From contig NC_045140.1 in the NCBI RefSeq assembly GCF_008831285.2, forward strand, positions 8,056,505-8,120,504: DNA of 64,000 nucleotides. Reading direction: 5' to 3'. Each line of letters starts with the position of its first letter. Within the stretch, counting starts at the first letter, position 1. Below the pieces are notes generated by a model that saw nothing but the letters and a program-made list of their open reading frames with translations, ran no database searches and was not told the DNA's origin. The translations under genes and the position numbers were made by a program. This document shows, one piece after another, positions 23,070 through 36,238 of the stretch. This DNA is from Nymphaea colorata (Eukaryota; Streptophyta; Magnoliopsida; Nymphaeales; Nymphaeaceae).

Positions 23070-26000
23070 TCATGTGTCATTTTCGGCGCCAACAGTTTCA
23101 TGATAGGCCTTGACTTCCAGCGGGTAGTGCTGCTTCATGCGGAATGCATACTCCCAGATGGGGTTGTGTTCGCCTATCCACTTCACTTGGTACTTCTTCG
23201 GCTCCTCCAAATAGTTTGTCTTGTGTCAAAGAATCTCTTTCATTTGACGGTCCGCCGCTCGCTTGGTAGACGGGGCTCGCTGCAGGATCGGGTCTCGTTC
23301 TGGAACGCTTCTCTCGGGGTCTTCCTCATCGACATAGAAGGGCTTCAGGTTACAAACATGAAACACTAAATGCACCTTAAAGTCTGGCGGCAAGTTTAGC
23401 TTGTAGGCTAGCTTTCTGATTTTCTTCAGCACCGTGAAGGGTCCCTCATACTTGCGGATCAATGACTTGTGTCAACCACGGAAAATGCCTGTGCGATCAG
23501 GATAGAGCTTTACGAGGACTTGATCAACCACTCAGAATTCCATTGGCCTTCGATTTCGATCTACAAACTTTTTCATTTTTTTGGCGGCCTTGTGTAAGAG
23601 CGCCTTATCCATTTCCGTCTGTTCCTGCCAATCGCGAACGAACTGGTAGGCAAAAGTGGGTCTTCCCTTTTCTTGGGCTGCAAGGGTATGCGGCATCAAC
23701 GGTTGTTGTCCAGTGGCTATTTCGAATGGACTATGACCAGAAGACTCGCTCTTCTGTAAATTGTAGCAAAATTGAGCTACATCCAACCATTTCACCCAAT
23801 CCTTTTGATTCGCACTAGCATAGTGTCGAAGGTATTGTTCCAACAATTCGTTGATTTGTTTAGTTTGGCTGTCCGTTTGAGGGTGGAAACTTGTTGACAT
23901 TAATAAATCTGAACCCAACAAACGAAATACTTCGCGCCAAAATTTTCCTGTGAAGGGAGAGTCCCAATCACTGACAATGCTTTTCGGCACGCCCCAATGC
24001 TTGACTATATGCTTCACGAACAACTCTGCCATCTTTTCCGCGGGACATTCTTTAGAGGCTGAGATGAAGGTGACATACTTTGAAAATCTATCCACAACCA
24101 CAAGGATGGAGCTGAAGCCGTCAACTTTGGGCAAGCTGACGATGAAGTCTATGGAGAGGCATTCTCACGGACGTTCTGGAATAGGAAGAGCCTCCAAGAG
24201 ACCGGCAGGCTTCTGGTTTGTTCATTTGTCCTGCTGACATATCAACCATGTTTTCACATAGGCTTCAACGTCGTCGCGCATCTGTGGCCAGTAGTTCGAG
24301 CAGTGCCAGTGTCCACTCCTGGCCAGGATGGCCAACCCATAATGAGTCATAACACTCCTTTAGCACGAACACTCGTCTGTCCTTTGCCATCAATAGTCCA
24401 TCTTGTAGTCAGAATCGTCGCGTCTTTTCACATCTGTTGTTTCGACCAAGTGCTTGGCCACTGGGTCCTGCTTCATGCCTTCTCGAATCCGCCCGAGAAG
24501 AGCACCCTCGAGTTGCGCTTCGGATGATGTTATCTGGGTAGTTGCCAACTCCGCCTTCCGACTCAGTGCATCGGCTACGACGTTTGTCTTCTCTGCCTTA
24601 TACTCCAATGCGAAATCAAATTCTGCAAGGAATTCCTGTCATCGAGCCTGCTTCGGACTCAATTTTTTTAAGTCTGGAAGTAGCTTGTGGCTACATTATC
24701 AGTTTTTACGACGAACTGGGACCCGAATAAGTAATGCCTCCATGTGCGAAGACAATGAATAATGGCCGTCATTTCCTTTTCGTGTACGGAGTACCATCGC
24801 TCTGCGTCTTTCAGCTTCCGACTCTCATAGGCGACTGGATGACCTTCCTGCATCAAAACTCCGCCAATGGCAAAATCTGATGCATTCGTGTGGACTTCAA
24901 ATTTCCTTGCGTGGTCGGGCAACCTGAGCACAGACTCCTGCATCAGGGCCCTCTTCAACTTCTCAAAAGCGTCTTCTTCGAGCTCTTTCCAAGCCCAAGT
25001 TCGGTTTTTCTTTAGCAAATCAGTGAGAGGCGCAGTTATCAAAGAATACCCCACAATGAATCGTCGATAGTAATTTGCCAAACCAAATAAAGAACGTAGT
25101 TCTGGTACATTGGTTGGCGGTTTTCAGTCTTGAATTGCCCTCATCTTTTCTGTGTCCATTCGCAGTTGACCTTTTCCCACAATGTGACCAAGAAAACTGA
25201 TTACTAGTTGGCCGAATAGGCACTTCTCGTGCTTCACATAGAGTTCATTTTTCTCCAATACCTCGAACACTGATTGCAAGTGTTCCACATGGTCCCTCAT
25301 GGAGCTGTTGTACACTACAATGTCATCAAGATAGACTACCACGAACTTATCTAAGTACGGATAGAATATCTTGTTCATTAGAGTCAAAAAAGTGGTTGGG
25401 GCATTCGTCAACCCGAACAGCATTACCAAGAATTCAAAGGCACCGTAGTGAGTGACGCAAGTGGTCTTTGGCTCGTCGCCGTCAACAATCTGAACTTGCC
25501 AATATCCTGATCTGAGGTCCAACTTGGAAAACACTTGAGCTCTGCCCAGTTGATCAAACAGATCTGCAATCAAAGGTAAGGGGTACATGTTCTTTACTGT
25601 TACCTTGTTCAATGCCCGATAATCCACACATAGCTTTTTGGAGCCATCATGTTTCGCTTGGAATAACACTGGTGTACCAAAAGGACCTTTGGATGGTTTG
25701 ATTATACCTCCAGCTAGCATCTCGTCCAACTGTCGCTGAAGTTCTCTTAATTCTGTAGGGGTCATTCGATATAGTGTCATTGCCGGGGCTTTGGCACTAG
25801 GAAGGAGTTCGATGGCATGATCCACCTCACGTCGAGGTGGCAGCCGTCTAGGGAGCTCCGCAGGCCTTGTTCCTGCGAATTCCGCTAAGACAGGCGCAAG
25901 CACCTCTGGGACCAAACCAGGGGAGTCATTAGTCACTTCCCTGATTGCCACCAAGTACGTCTCTTCGCCGTGCTTGAGGCCTTTCTTCAACTGAATGGCA

Positions 26001-26428
26001 GATATCATTGCGGCTTTGCCCTTATCCCTTTTTATCGATGTTACTGGAACCATACAATAGGACTTCTCGTCCATGATACTGATACTGCGTAGGTGCGGCA
26101 TTGGGACCATTTTCGCTGTACTGAAGAGCTCTATGCCTAGGATCATCCGGAAATCATCCATTATGACCACCAAGAAGTTGGCCATTCCTGACCATCTCTC
26201 AATCTTCACAACCGCATCACGGGCCACTTCGTGGATGGGTTTGGCTTCTGAGTTCACCGCCTTCATGCGTAACTCTCCCCTCTCAAGGGTTAGGCCCAGT
26301 CTCCTCGCCTTCTCAACTGAGGCGAAGTTATGCGTGGGCCCCGTGTCTATCATAGCCAATGTAGGTCTTCCATTTACCAGGATTTCAAAGTACATGAACT
26401 CGTTAGAAGGTGTTGTTGTCACTTTCAC
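23070..26428 (-). pseudogene. pol: Chromovirus pol (PR-RT-RNase H-IN-chromodomain), inactivated
   Basis: In order on the minus strand: aspartic protease (MIDTGPTHNF, near 26330); reverse transcriptase with KLDLRSGYWQVQI and the catalytic YLDDIVVY (near 25310); RNase H with FEVHTNASD, where the first catalytic Asp of the usual TDAS is Asn; integrase at about 23532-24134; then KYEGPFTVL..KLAYKLNLP..VHLVFHVCNLKPF and a chromodomain-like YQVKWIGEHNPIWEY (about 23150-23200). Stops fall just after RT (a Trp codon now TGA, near 25121) and in RNase H (near 24666), and the frame breaks again before and after integrase. In integrase the residue at the DD35E glutamate position is Lys (QTK in place of QTE). 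It acts in the reverse transcription and insertion of the element when intact. Confidence 0.9.
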
Positions 26429-26451
26429 TTTTTCCTCCCTTTTTATAGTGT

Positions 26452-27677
26452 TCAGAAGTTGAAGTGCACCCTCTTTGTTCCTTCTCCTTCTTCACCTTGT
26501 GCCGCATTAGCAGATTGCCTTGAAGAACTTGCTTGATTGTCCCTATTTACACGCTTTGGACATTGCCTCCTTAAGTGATTACCATCACAAAACAAACATT
26601 TCGGCACTATATTCTGAGAATTGTCGTTTATGCGAAAGAATGTTCTTCTTTCGACTTGGCACTGAGTTGATGGTTCATCTTTTCGTTCCCATCGATCCTC
26701 TTTCTTTTCTCCATGGTCAGGCTTTCTCGACGGCTTGAAGGCGTTAATGTAGTTCTTGCACTGAGTATCAGCCAAATGTTCTACTATCACATAAGCATCC
26801 TCCAAGGTCTCTAGGTTACTCCTTTCCACTTCGGATTGTGCCAGTCCCAAAATAAAGCAGTTCAATTTATCTTGTTCTTGCATATCTGGCACATCTAACA
26901 TCAGCCTCTTATAGGCTCTCACGTAATCTCGCAAGGATCCGGTATGTTTCAGTTCACCAACCATCTGATAGGCATGGCGTGTCGCATTCGGGGGCATCAG
27001 TAAGTTCTTAACTTTCGCTGAAAATCATCGAAAGTGTCTATTGTGCAAATCTCCTTCTGAATGTCGAGCTTTTTCTTTATCCACCATGCCACAGCATCGC
27101 CCTCTAGCAACATAGCCGCAGTCTTGACTTGAAGGTCGTCCCCCATAATGCCTTGCAAGTCCATGTAATACTCTACTTAGAATAAAAGGTTGTCGATCGT
27201 TCGACTATCCCGAGTTCCGTTGTATTTAGCTGATCTCTGAACATCGACCCTCGCTGGCCGATCGTCACTTCCACCTACAGAGATCGGTCGTTGTAGTGTG
27301 TGGTTCTTTACCTGAAATTCCTTGACTTTAGCCTGTAACGTGGTCACTGTGTCAGTCAGTCCCCGATTCATGGCCACTAGGTCAGCCACTTGTTCCCAGA
27401 GTACCTTCATCTCGTCCTTCATTTTCCCGAAGGACTCAGCTGCATTACCCAACGCATCTTCATGAGTAGTTACGTCGGTAGCCAGCTTGTTCACCATCTC
27501 AGTCAGGTCTTCCTGACCCTGGGATGTACTCATCTCGTCAGAATGGGCTACCCCCTTGCCCTTGGCACTTTGCATATTGTATTGAGTCGCTAGGGCTTCT
27601 TCCTCTTCGATCAACGATCGTCGGAGGTCTCTTTCGATCAACGATCGTCGGCGTGTAGTTCTACACCGACTATCCAA
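26452..27677 (-). pseudogene. gag: Chromovirus gag, inactivated
   Basis: The N-terminal part (27177-27677) has a coiled-coil-like stretch (LTEMVNKLATDVTTHEDALG, then MKVLWEQVADLVAMN). A TAA at about 27179 interrupts the capsid region, and the reading frame resumes at 26997. The downstream part contains the capsid segment GELKHTGSLRDYVRAYKRLM and the zinc knuckle CLFCDGNHLRRQC, which is CX2CX3HX4C. Gag would form the particle that carries the element RNA. It ends at 26452, 24 bases before the pol frame begins. Confidence 0.88.
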
Positions 27678-27705
27678 CCGCTTTCCCAGATTGAGTTGAA
27701 CCTAT

Positions 27706-27717
27706 GCTCTGATACCA
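27706..27717 (-). promoter_or_regulatory. Primer binding site, tRNA-iMet
   Basis: On the minus strand TGGTATCAGAGC follows the 5' LTR after a two-base spacer. This is the standard plant LTR-retrotransposon site complementary to the 3' end of initiator tRNA-Met. Confidence 0.9.
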
Positions 27718-27719
27718 GT

Positions 27720-28126
27720 TGTCACGGACTGACAACTTCGGCCGGTGCGGCGCGGCAAGAACCTGATTGCCGCAAGCCTTCAAACTACTGAACGGGGCGC
27801 AAAAGTAGTTTTGAGAAAATGAGTGTATAAAGAATACTTGTGAATAAAGAAATCTCGCAATGTATTCGCTTGGAAAATTAGTACATCACGAGAAAGATAA
27901 GCAAGGAGAATGATCTCGACTTTACTTATATAGGATGGCTGAGGCCTCTTACAGGATTCTCATGCCAACCACCCAAAACAAGAAATCCCAGTACTTGACA
28001 CTTAGACCGGTGGGAGTGTACTCCCTTACAAGTAAACATGCATAAGCAAATGACTCAACATAAGCAAAGGAAGAACAATGCAAAACAAAGCAAAGGACTG
28101 TACAGACTCTCAGACACAGGGGAACA
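27720..28126 (-). repeat. 5' LTR of chromovirus
   Basis: 407 bases, TGTCACGG...GGGGAACA. On the minus strand it holds a TATATAAG box at 27925-27932, the likely promoter of the element. It lacks the 19-bp internal duplication of the other LTR. Confidence 0.93.
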
Positions 28127-28289
28127 CCTCTAAACCCTTTTGATCTTGCATTTCATCATGCATTCAATCATGCATCGAATTTTTGAGAGAGAAATAGAAT
28201 AGCTGCTTTTCTTTTTTGGTAGCATAGTTCATCTTCTTCTTCCTTGTTTCTCTGTCCATCGTGTGAAGTCATCTTTTGAGGCGAAGAGC

Positions 28290-28600
28290 AGATCGTTGGA
28301 TCGAGATCTCCACCATCATCGAACCCTCCTCACTCGCCCTGCTAGGCTCCATTGTGAAGACCCCTGCTGTCGGCCATATCCCCCTCTTGGTACTCGTGTT
28401 TCTTACATCTTTGTCTATCACTATGACGTCCTTGTTTAGCAACTATGCCCTGGCCACCAGCTCTTCCATGTAGGAGGAGGAGATCATGCACATCTGCCCC
28501 CTCCCTAGCAACTCTTCCCCGAACGTGGAGCTCTCCCACAGGCATGCTAGATCTAGGCTAATCTGCACGAGATTGACAGAGCCAATTGATCAAGTAGAGA
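28290..28600. repeat. Old repeat, copy A right part
   Basis: Matches 33580-33790: CTCGTGTTTCTTACATCT, TCCATGTAGGAGG, CATGCTAGATCTAGGCT and GAGATTGACAGA. It continues the repeat whose left part ends at the chromovirus insertion. Confidence 0.6.
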
Positions 28601-31600
28601 AAAAGACCTGGGAGGCATCAGGCTGCACGATGAACTATGGAGACAATAATCGCGATCCATCTCAGCACAACCATAAAAACTCTAGGTCTGATCCTCCCAA
28701 TTTTGTGTCGTTTCTGCCCTACCCGATTTGATTGATCATCGCATTCTCAGCATCCTAGACACATCCTAGAGACCGGATCCAACACCAACACTCAAGCCAG
28801 TGTTAGGTTCACCAGCTATCCTTCTTGGGAGCTCCCACACTTCCGACAAGGGCTGCCCTCAACCAAAGGAACCTATCACGAGCTAGCCTAGCACTAGGTT
28901 GATGCATGCCTACAACACCGCCGAGGGTAGCCGAGGCCTGATGAGCATAGCCGAGAGCATGAACATGAGAGAGGTCGAAGGCACCAACATGGCTTGTCGC
29001 GTGCTAAGGGCGTTACACGCTGCACAGACGTGAGAGACTGCATGTGAGGAAATGGACGAGTCCGGTCGAAACTCAAGTGAGGGTAAGGCCGAGGAGGGTC
29101 TCACAGGCACTATGGGCCATAAACAAAGTGAGGTTAACAGTCGAGGGCAGCCAGGCCAGCAGCAAGACAAAGTGGCAGTGGTAGTGACTAGCAGCTGGGA
29201 TGCGAGCGAGGCTGATGGCCAGGCCAAACTAGTTGACAGGCACGTACAGATTTTCAGTGAGGCTATCGGTCCGAATGAAGTAAATTCTACGAAAGGCCTT
29301 GCGAGCTTAAGTGAGGTTAAGTGCAAATGCAAGAAGGAAGCTGGGTCTAGACTCAACATGGGGCCAGGGCGGACAACGCCTAGTTGGTTCAGTAGAAGAG
29401 ACAGGATCGGGTCAAGGTCAGGTCTCAATGGACTCAGTCAAGGTAGCATTCTTCTTCAATAGCCTAGGGTGAACCTACGTGAGTGCGGGCAAGAGCCCAC
29501 TTTCCCTTTTCAGCAGAATAATGATAAGCTCATATGCAACCTGAGCAGGTGCGAGCCAAGCGCTCGGTTTATTTCATGTATCAGTTTTATTGTTCTTTGC
29601 TTTTGTTCTTTCTTCTTGAGTATCGTCTCAGCTCGAGACAGTGATTGCACCAGTTCGGTCTAGGCATATAAAAGCTAAGACCATGTGTTGTAAACTCTAG
29701 TCTGAAATTAATCAAAATTTGAAGTTTCTTCCTCTTGTGTGGAGTTTCCTTGATGGTTGTGTGGACAACCTTGAGAAATTCTCTTGCGTGAGAGGTATTG
29801 CCAAAATCGTCCAGAGGGGCAGCGGTTGGTTGCTACCACCGGAGGTTTCGAGAGCATTCTTCCCAACCGAGGGATTCGGGGTGGGTTTATGGTGCATTCT
29901 CCTCGACCATGGAGGAGTTCAGTGGCTGAGATCCCACCGGGAATTGTAGAGGAAGAAGATGGTGCCCGTTGCTCTCGCAAGTCTTCAAACCGCAGATAAG
30001 TATCTTTCATGGTCTACCCCCATCTGAAGAAGCCGATGCTCCACAGGATCTTCACCATTGCCGAAACTGTAACGAGTGGCGTTTTGGGGTAGGTTGGACC
30101 TGGATCAGGTCCAGACCTAGACCCAAATTCCACCCGTGTGAAGAGGAAGGCTCGACACTGGGGCTCTCCCTCTTTGTTGCTCACGCTGTTGGGTTTTTTA
30201 TGCAAAGGAATAGGAGGCGCAAGAAGGAGAGGCAACGGCAGCGGAGATGGAGGGTAGCGTTTCTGAGTTAAGCCATCTCCCTCCCGATCTCTCTTTGTTC
30301 TGATCTCATTCTCGCCCTCTGGTCTCTCTCCCGCTAGCTTCCTTTCACCCTCACTGTCTCTCACTCTCGCCCTCTATCTCATCTCAAGTTCTCCCCACCT
30401 GAGCCCTCCCTCATGGACTCCATTGGTCTCCCGCACTTTCTCCTTCATTCGCCTTTACTCCTTCGTATCTCTTGTGTCTCCCTCAACTGAACCATCTCCT
30501 TCACAATCAGATGCTCTCTTCTATCATCATACCTATCTTTTGATATTTCTCGTGCTTATTCTCATGCTTTTTAGGGCTATTTTGGATTTGACAATTGGAA
30601 GGGTGCACCTTTCCCCTCATACCAGCAAATAAATGGTGTTGGTGGCGACAAGAACATATAGTCTTGGCCGTTTGGGAATCGGTCGAGCGTTTGGGGTGGA
30701 TGCTGGGGACACTACAGCAGCTAAGACTCTCTAAGAGGGGTGAGTACAGCTAAGCAAGCCTAATTTTATTGGATATTTGCCCTAAGAATGTGTATAATCA
30801 TCTTTTTAACATGATAGGTTAATATTTGAAGCAAATAGGAAGCATGGAAGACTTTTTGATAATGTGATGAAGGTTTAGGGCTGTTTTAATGAACCCATAA
30901 TGCATGTTGTCGTTGATATAAATATTTCGTAGCTTGTGGGAATGTTGGGTCACATGTGAAATTGTGATTTGAAGGAATGACAAAATGTGTAAATTATCAG
31001 GGTTCGAGCATACACTAGGGTGCTATAATAATGTTTGTTTTGTGGGGATTCGATTAATTTTACACCCTTACTAGTGAGCTAGAATTGTCATTGTCGAATT
31101 GACAAATGGAGAAACATGATTGCTAAAATGATATCTCAACTAAGAAAGCAAGTTGAAAGACATCTAACTGATAGGTTGAATCGAGGTGTTGGAGTTTAAA
31201 TCAATCGGTCATAATCTCAAAAACTGAGAAAAACTAATTAAAGAGCTCTACGGGCCGATGTACCTTTTAGCACCCTATTGAAATGATGACCGATGCCTCA
31301 ATAGTCATATTTCTTACCTATATGGATTTTAGAGTGAAATGAATGAAAAACTTACTGCTTTGAATTTATGTAGGTGCACAGGGCATGTCATGTGGACCTT
31401 GAGCGATAGGATTTGAAGCTTGAGGCAATTGTGGGTGTTTGTGGCAATGCACGACAAGTATGACGGCATTCCATGCAAATCCTTGCCTGAGGCCAAATAT
31501 GAAGTGTTCTTTTTAGCATCGTTGGATCCTATGATTGTGTTTTGTTGAATGAGGTGTGATATAACATGTTTATTACCACATGAATGTATGTACGTGATTG

Positions 31601-33049
31601 AATGATTACGAGATTGGTTGACTTATATGCATGTTAGAAATTATAATTGCTTAGAACAGATTAAGTGGGGTAGCAAATCGAGTGTTTCTTTGACTCTGAT
31701 TATACATTAGTGAGCATCCTAGCTTGATATTTGCATATGAATGCTATGAGCCAATCATGTGTGGAGACTACTCTCTGTGGTTTAGCGAAATTTTAGTATG
31801 ATGTGATTGTTATGTTTCACTAATGTGAATGATATGAGATTGTTGTATGCATTGTTGTTGGTTGGTATTTCAATTGAATGAACTTGAAAGGTAAAAGTAT
31901 CCAAAAAAGTATAATGGCTAGCTAAGAGTATTGATTCAATGTGTAACCATTTTATGAAGGCATTTTGAGGTATGGTTGCACTCATGAAGTGAACCAACCT
32001 CGTGTGTTAGCTGGTCTCATTATGAATATGTCCTTATAATGATAAATTAATAAAGAATAATTGATGGGAGACCAAGGGGTTAGGGCAATGTGTTTGGGAT
32101 ACATCCCACCCTTGCCACTGGTCTTGCCTACTCGAAGCATAAACGGTGCAAAGCCCAGGGTATCATTGCATGATGTGATGGGAGTGTTGGGCTTCCAGTT
32201 AAACAATTCTCCTTGAAATTCACACATTTTTATATGATTGTGCTACTACTACAGCGTGAACGAATCCATATTGTTTTGAGCCACCACGGGGGTTGTCTCT
32301 CGATTGTAGGTCGCCTGTGATATGCAAGTAAATCGAATGTAAATGAAATAAATGTGAATGAAGTGAATGTACTTCAATTGAATATGATGTGTGGATTGTA
32401 GAAGTGGTAGGTCCCTACATATTATGGAAAATGTGAGAGGTTACCGTAGCAAGTTATGTGATTGCATGTACATATTATAATATCATAGAGGTTATGTTAT
32501 TTATATGTTAGACTATAGATTTGAGCCTTTATCTTAGAAGGTTAGGGATTTATTTGGTTTTTGTCATACTACAAAGTGTAAGGTTTTGGTGGACTTAGGC
32601 CAGTAGGTTGATGAGTTGTCTCCGCTCACTTCTTACTAGAGAGATTTTGGGTCTATAGTCATGCTGGTGCATCATGTTTTGATCTCATTGATGTCTTGTT
32701 TTTGTTAGACATCGATGTTTTGGATCTGGAGGCATTTTTGTCATGTGCGTCATTGATAAATGTGAAGTCATTTTATATCGACTGATTTTGTTACATAATA
32801 GAATGTTTTCCGCATTGTAATTTTGATTTGCATAGCTCCATTTCAATTGTTGTGTCATCGCATCTCGACATGTTTCGAATAAAAAGTTTGGGTGTTAACA
32901 AGGCCAGGGTGTGATGGATCTAAATCGTAAAAGTAAGGAGGATCATGAGATAGGGCACAATTGTTCGTCGTGTCTTATTCCAATGGGATCAAGAGAAGGA
33001 CATGAGCCAGACTTGGGAGAACAAGTTACATGACATATTTCCATTTGTT
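28601..33049. other. Old repeat DNA, no gene supported
   Basis: GC-richer until about 30500, then AT-rich. At 29667-29674 a TATAAAAG box and a CTAAGACCATGTGTTGTAAA segment look like the middle of an LTR. Near 32880-32900 the sequence AAAAGTTTGGGTGTTAACA looks like an LTR terminus. The open frames at 29052-29462 and its antisense, 29708-30010 and 30014-30364 overlap each other on opposite strands and carry no domain. My reading is decayed LTR elements. The exact ends cannot be set by eye. Confidence 0.35.
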
Positions 33050-33790
33050 AGGTCTTGGGGACAAGACCAGTCTCGAGGGTAGAACTTGATGCAGACATCA
33101 GTAAGGTCCCAAGCCCTTCTAGACCCTAAGCTCGCATCCTGCAAACATATAGGCCCAATCCACATCAAGACACCACGTGTCACCACGTGTCAGACTCACA
33201 AGTCTAGAGTGATTTACCGATAGAGTTCGGCTAAACCCGAGTAGGTGCACCCACCTCGAGCTGACCTCAGACCTTGGCACAACATGGAATCAGTTTGACC
33301 CAACCCACTTGGACGAAGTCCAAGTCACCAGCACACACACCATGAGTGCACCCAGTTGGGATACTACCTCAGCTACACCCACTAGCCACATGCTTACCTT
33401 GAGCCCACACATGGAGCATACATGCTCAGCCCATGTATCAACCAGAGAGCACTCCCATCTCAGCAAGTCGGATGCTACTTGGATGCCAACCGTGTACCAC
33501 ATCCACCAGCTCGCACAAGAAGAGCTGCAGGTTCAAGAAAGGAAACCGACGACTTTCTAGCTGCCATTAGGGTGGGTCCATCTCTCGTTTCTTACATCTC
33601 TGTTTGTTGATCCCAATCAGCGACCACCAGCTGTCCCCAATGCCACTCCAACGTCCTTGTAGAACAACTATGTCTTGACTGCACAGCTTTCCCATGTAGG
33701 AGGCGATCTTGCACATCTCCCTCGGCAACTCCACCCCAGATCAGAGTTCTCCATAGACGTGCTAGATCTAGGTTGATCCTCATGAGATTG
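33050..33790. repeat. Old repeat, copy B
   Basis: Second copy of the repeat into which the chromovirus inserted. It matches 22020-22560 and then 28290-28600. The sequence corresponding to about 22565-22627 plus 28127-28290 is absent here, so this copy has a deletion or copy A has an insertion around the chromovirus site. It contains ACCACGTGTC twice in tandem near 33172-33190. Confidence 0.6.
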
Positions 33791-36238
33791 ATAGATTTAG
33801 CCGATCAAGACCTTGCTAGTCCCCTGATTGTCACCGGCCACGCTGGCTAAGCCCGTCTGTGGTCCATGATCGCGCAAGCCTCTTGAGCGGCAGAAGCACC
33901 CGAAGTGGACCAGTTTGACATCTCGGCCTCAGGACCTGCCTATCGCTCTAGAGTACACGACTACCAAGCCCAGCCATCGCACCCTCTCAGCCTAGCAGAG
34001 ATGGTTCTCTCTAGTCCTATTCTCTATCTGTCTCTTCCTCTCATTGGTTTGCATGTGCACTGTACTGTCCACATACACACACCGTGAGAGCTAATCTTGT
34101 ACGTGAGGCATATTGAGGTTAGGATACTTGTACTGGGGTATCCTTGGGTCTTGTTCGGACACGTGTGTTGTACTCTTAGGCCAGCGGGAGTAAGGCACAT
34201 GCAAGAGATCCTAGGCTGTGAGGACAACTCGCAACACCCAGGCCCTGAAGAAGCCCAGACACCGCAGTCGAGAATAATGGGAAGGCCTTTAGGCTTTCTT
34301 TTCGAGCAGTGGATTGCCAACCTTTCACTCACTGAAAAGGACTCGAACTTCTCCAGTTGGAGGCCCTTGCCCTCCATGGCCTACCCTCAGCAGAATGCAT
34401 GGCTCAATTGAATGAAGTGAATCCTCAGGTGTAGATGCCAGCAAAGAAGTTGAGGGAATCCGATAAATACCCTTAAGTTCGAGCATTTGTGTGTCGACAT
34501 GACAAATGGAAATGGGCGATTCAAAAAATGCCCTTGATTTATTTCTATAATAAAAGTGTGTTCTAAGTATTGTCTTGGCTTATTTTCACACATGTTCCCT
34601 TATTTCAAAGAATCCGCTTGTTTTTCTATTTATACCGATGTATATTACGTGCAGCTGCTCTATATTTCACTCTCTTGTAATGGCAACATGAAAGTGTTGA
34701 GATCCCTCCCCTTGAAGCATCTAACGTCAGGGCTTTTATATAATATACTCAACCTACGGTCGATGACATTTTTGTAAAAAAACAAAAAGGCAAACCATGT
34801 AAAGTCTATTTGATAGAAATCTATTGGCCTCATGCATGAAAACAAGTATTAAATTGCTTGTTAGATGTTGCAAGAAAAGCATTTGAATGATAACAATAGT
34901 GGAGATTATACGAGCAGATGTTCATCCAACAAAGACACAACAGCTTATTACATTTACATGTTAGTGCATTTGTAATTTTCTGTCATATTGTACTCAAGCA
35001 CTACTTGCAAAAAATGCTATCATGATTTTAGTGTCAAGTATGTGTAAATTTTCAAATGCTATTATATCAGTTCAAATAATTTTACTTATGCTATTTCCAT
35101 TTAGCAAACCCTCTCTATAGCCCTTAAAGTTTTTTATAATTTTTAATACATGATTAAACTTTTTCTCATTAGAGAGTCCTATAATTCAGCCCCCTCAAAG
35201 CACATGAGCCCATACATGTGAAACTGTAGGTTTTAATGTTGACTCAGCTCTTATACCCATTGTAACAATCCAACATACTCATACATCAGGCTTAGGCTCT
35301 TTAGTTTTTATGTCTCAACCTACCTTCTAAAGCTGCAGAAAGATTGAAACCAAGACAATCAATCACTTAACTGATGGTATTTTCAATCATATAAACTTTG
35401 AAGATTTTCTATAATCTTTGATAAGGGAGTAACTTGCCATAATAATGTGTTAAAATGCACGCTCCCAAGGCATTTATCTGTGTGTGACTTTAGGTCATCG
35501 CGTTAAATCAGTTTTCATACCAACTGTAACAGCTCAACAGACTTCACATGGGGCTTAGGCTCCCAATTTGGCATATCTTAGCCCCTTAGCAGCTTTAGCA
35601 AAAAATATCAAGGAACAAGGACAACTAATTACTAAACCAATCCCTTTCACCGGTACTAAATAAATCCCTATGCTGTAAGCCCTTAAAATTCTAATAAACT
35701 TTGATACATGATTTTTTACGATGGAGTTACTGTACCAGTGAACATTAATCCTCTAATTATAAATCAGTTAACGGGCCAGGTGGTCAACAGAAAAAATCAC
35801 CTATATAATATGCAATATGCCAATGTTGCTTTTTTGTGTCCATATTAAACTTGGTGTCCCATAGTGCACCATTTTAGTTCATACTGACTGACATTGTCTT
35901 CTTTTGTGCAAATTGCACGACAGTTTAGCCTTGTCACTAACACGAATAGGCAATGTCGCTGTTGACAAATGTCATGAGCGTGGTTTGTGTCATCCATACT
36001 TTATCATGAATCTTTTAGCCCACCTTCCATTAAGTTCTCCCACAACACTTTTTATGCTTTTTTTGCACCAGTGAAGGTGTTGCTACTTGCATACGTTGCA
36101 ATTAAATTATTAGCAGCTAGGACAGCAATACTTTTCATTCATTCCATAACTTGTACTAGTAAAAAATTTATTGATGCTTCCTCCCTTTTTGCTGATGTCC
36201 TTTTAGGACTAGTGTAAGTAGAACTACAGTAATGATAT
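33791..36238. other. No gene seen
   Basis: GC-richer to about 34400 with overlapping open frames on both strands (34024-34377 and 34097-34411) that show no domain. It is AT-rich afterwards. Nothing can be supported as a gene. Confidence 0.4.

Larger units (their letters stand above)
22628..28126 (-). mobile_element. Ty3/gypsy chromovirus, complete but defective, 5.5 kb
   Basis: Two LTRs (22628-23053 and 27720-28126) begin TGTCACGG and end GAACA. The flanks CCTTT (22623-22627) and CCTCT (28127-28131) fit a 5-bp target duplication with one change. Internally, on the minus strand, come a tRNA-iMet primer site, gag with a zinc knuckle, protease, reverse transcriptase, RNase H, integrase, a chromodomain-like tail and a polypurine tract. 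Stops and altered catalytic residues mean it cannot move by itself. The wording of the RT and the chromodomain-like C-terminus place it in the plant chromoviruses; the lineage (Galadriel- or Reina-like) is not certain. It sits inside an older repeat. Confidence 0.93.

Noticed and set aside
29052-29462. 136-residue plus-strand frame and 172-residue antisense frame
   Set aside because: Both strands are open over the same GC-rich repeat DNA; no domain, no splice sites and no homologue recognised.
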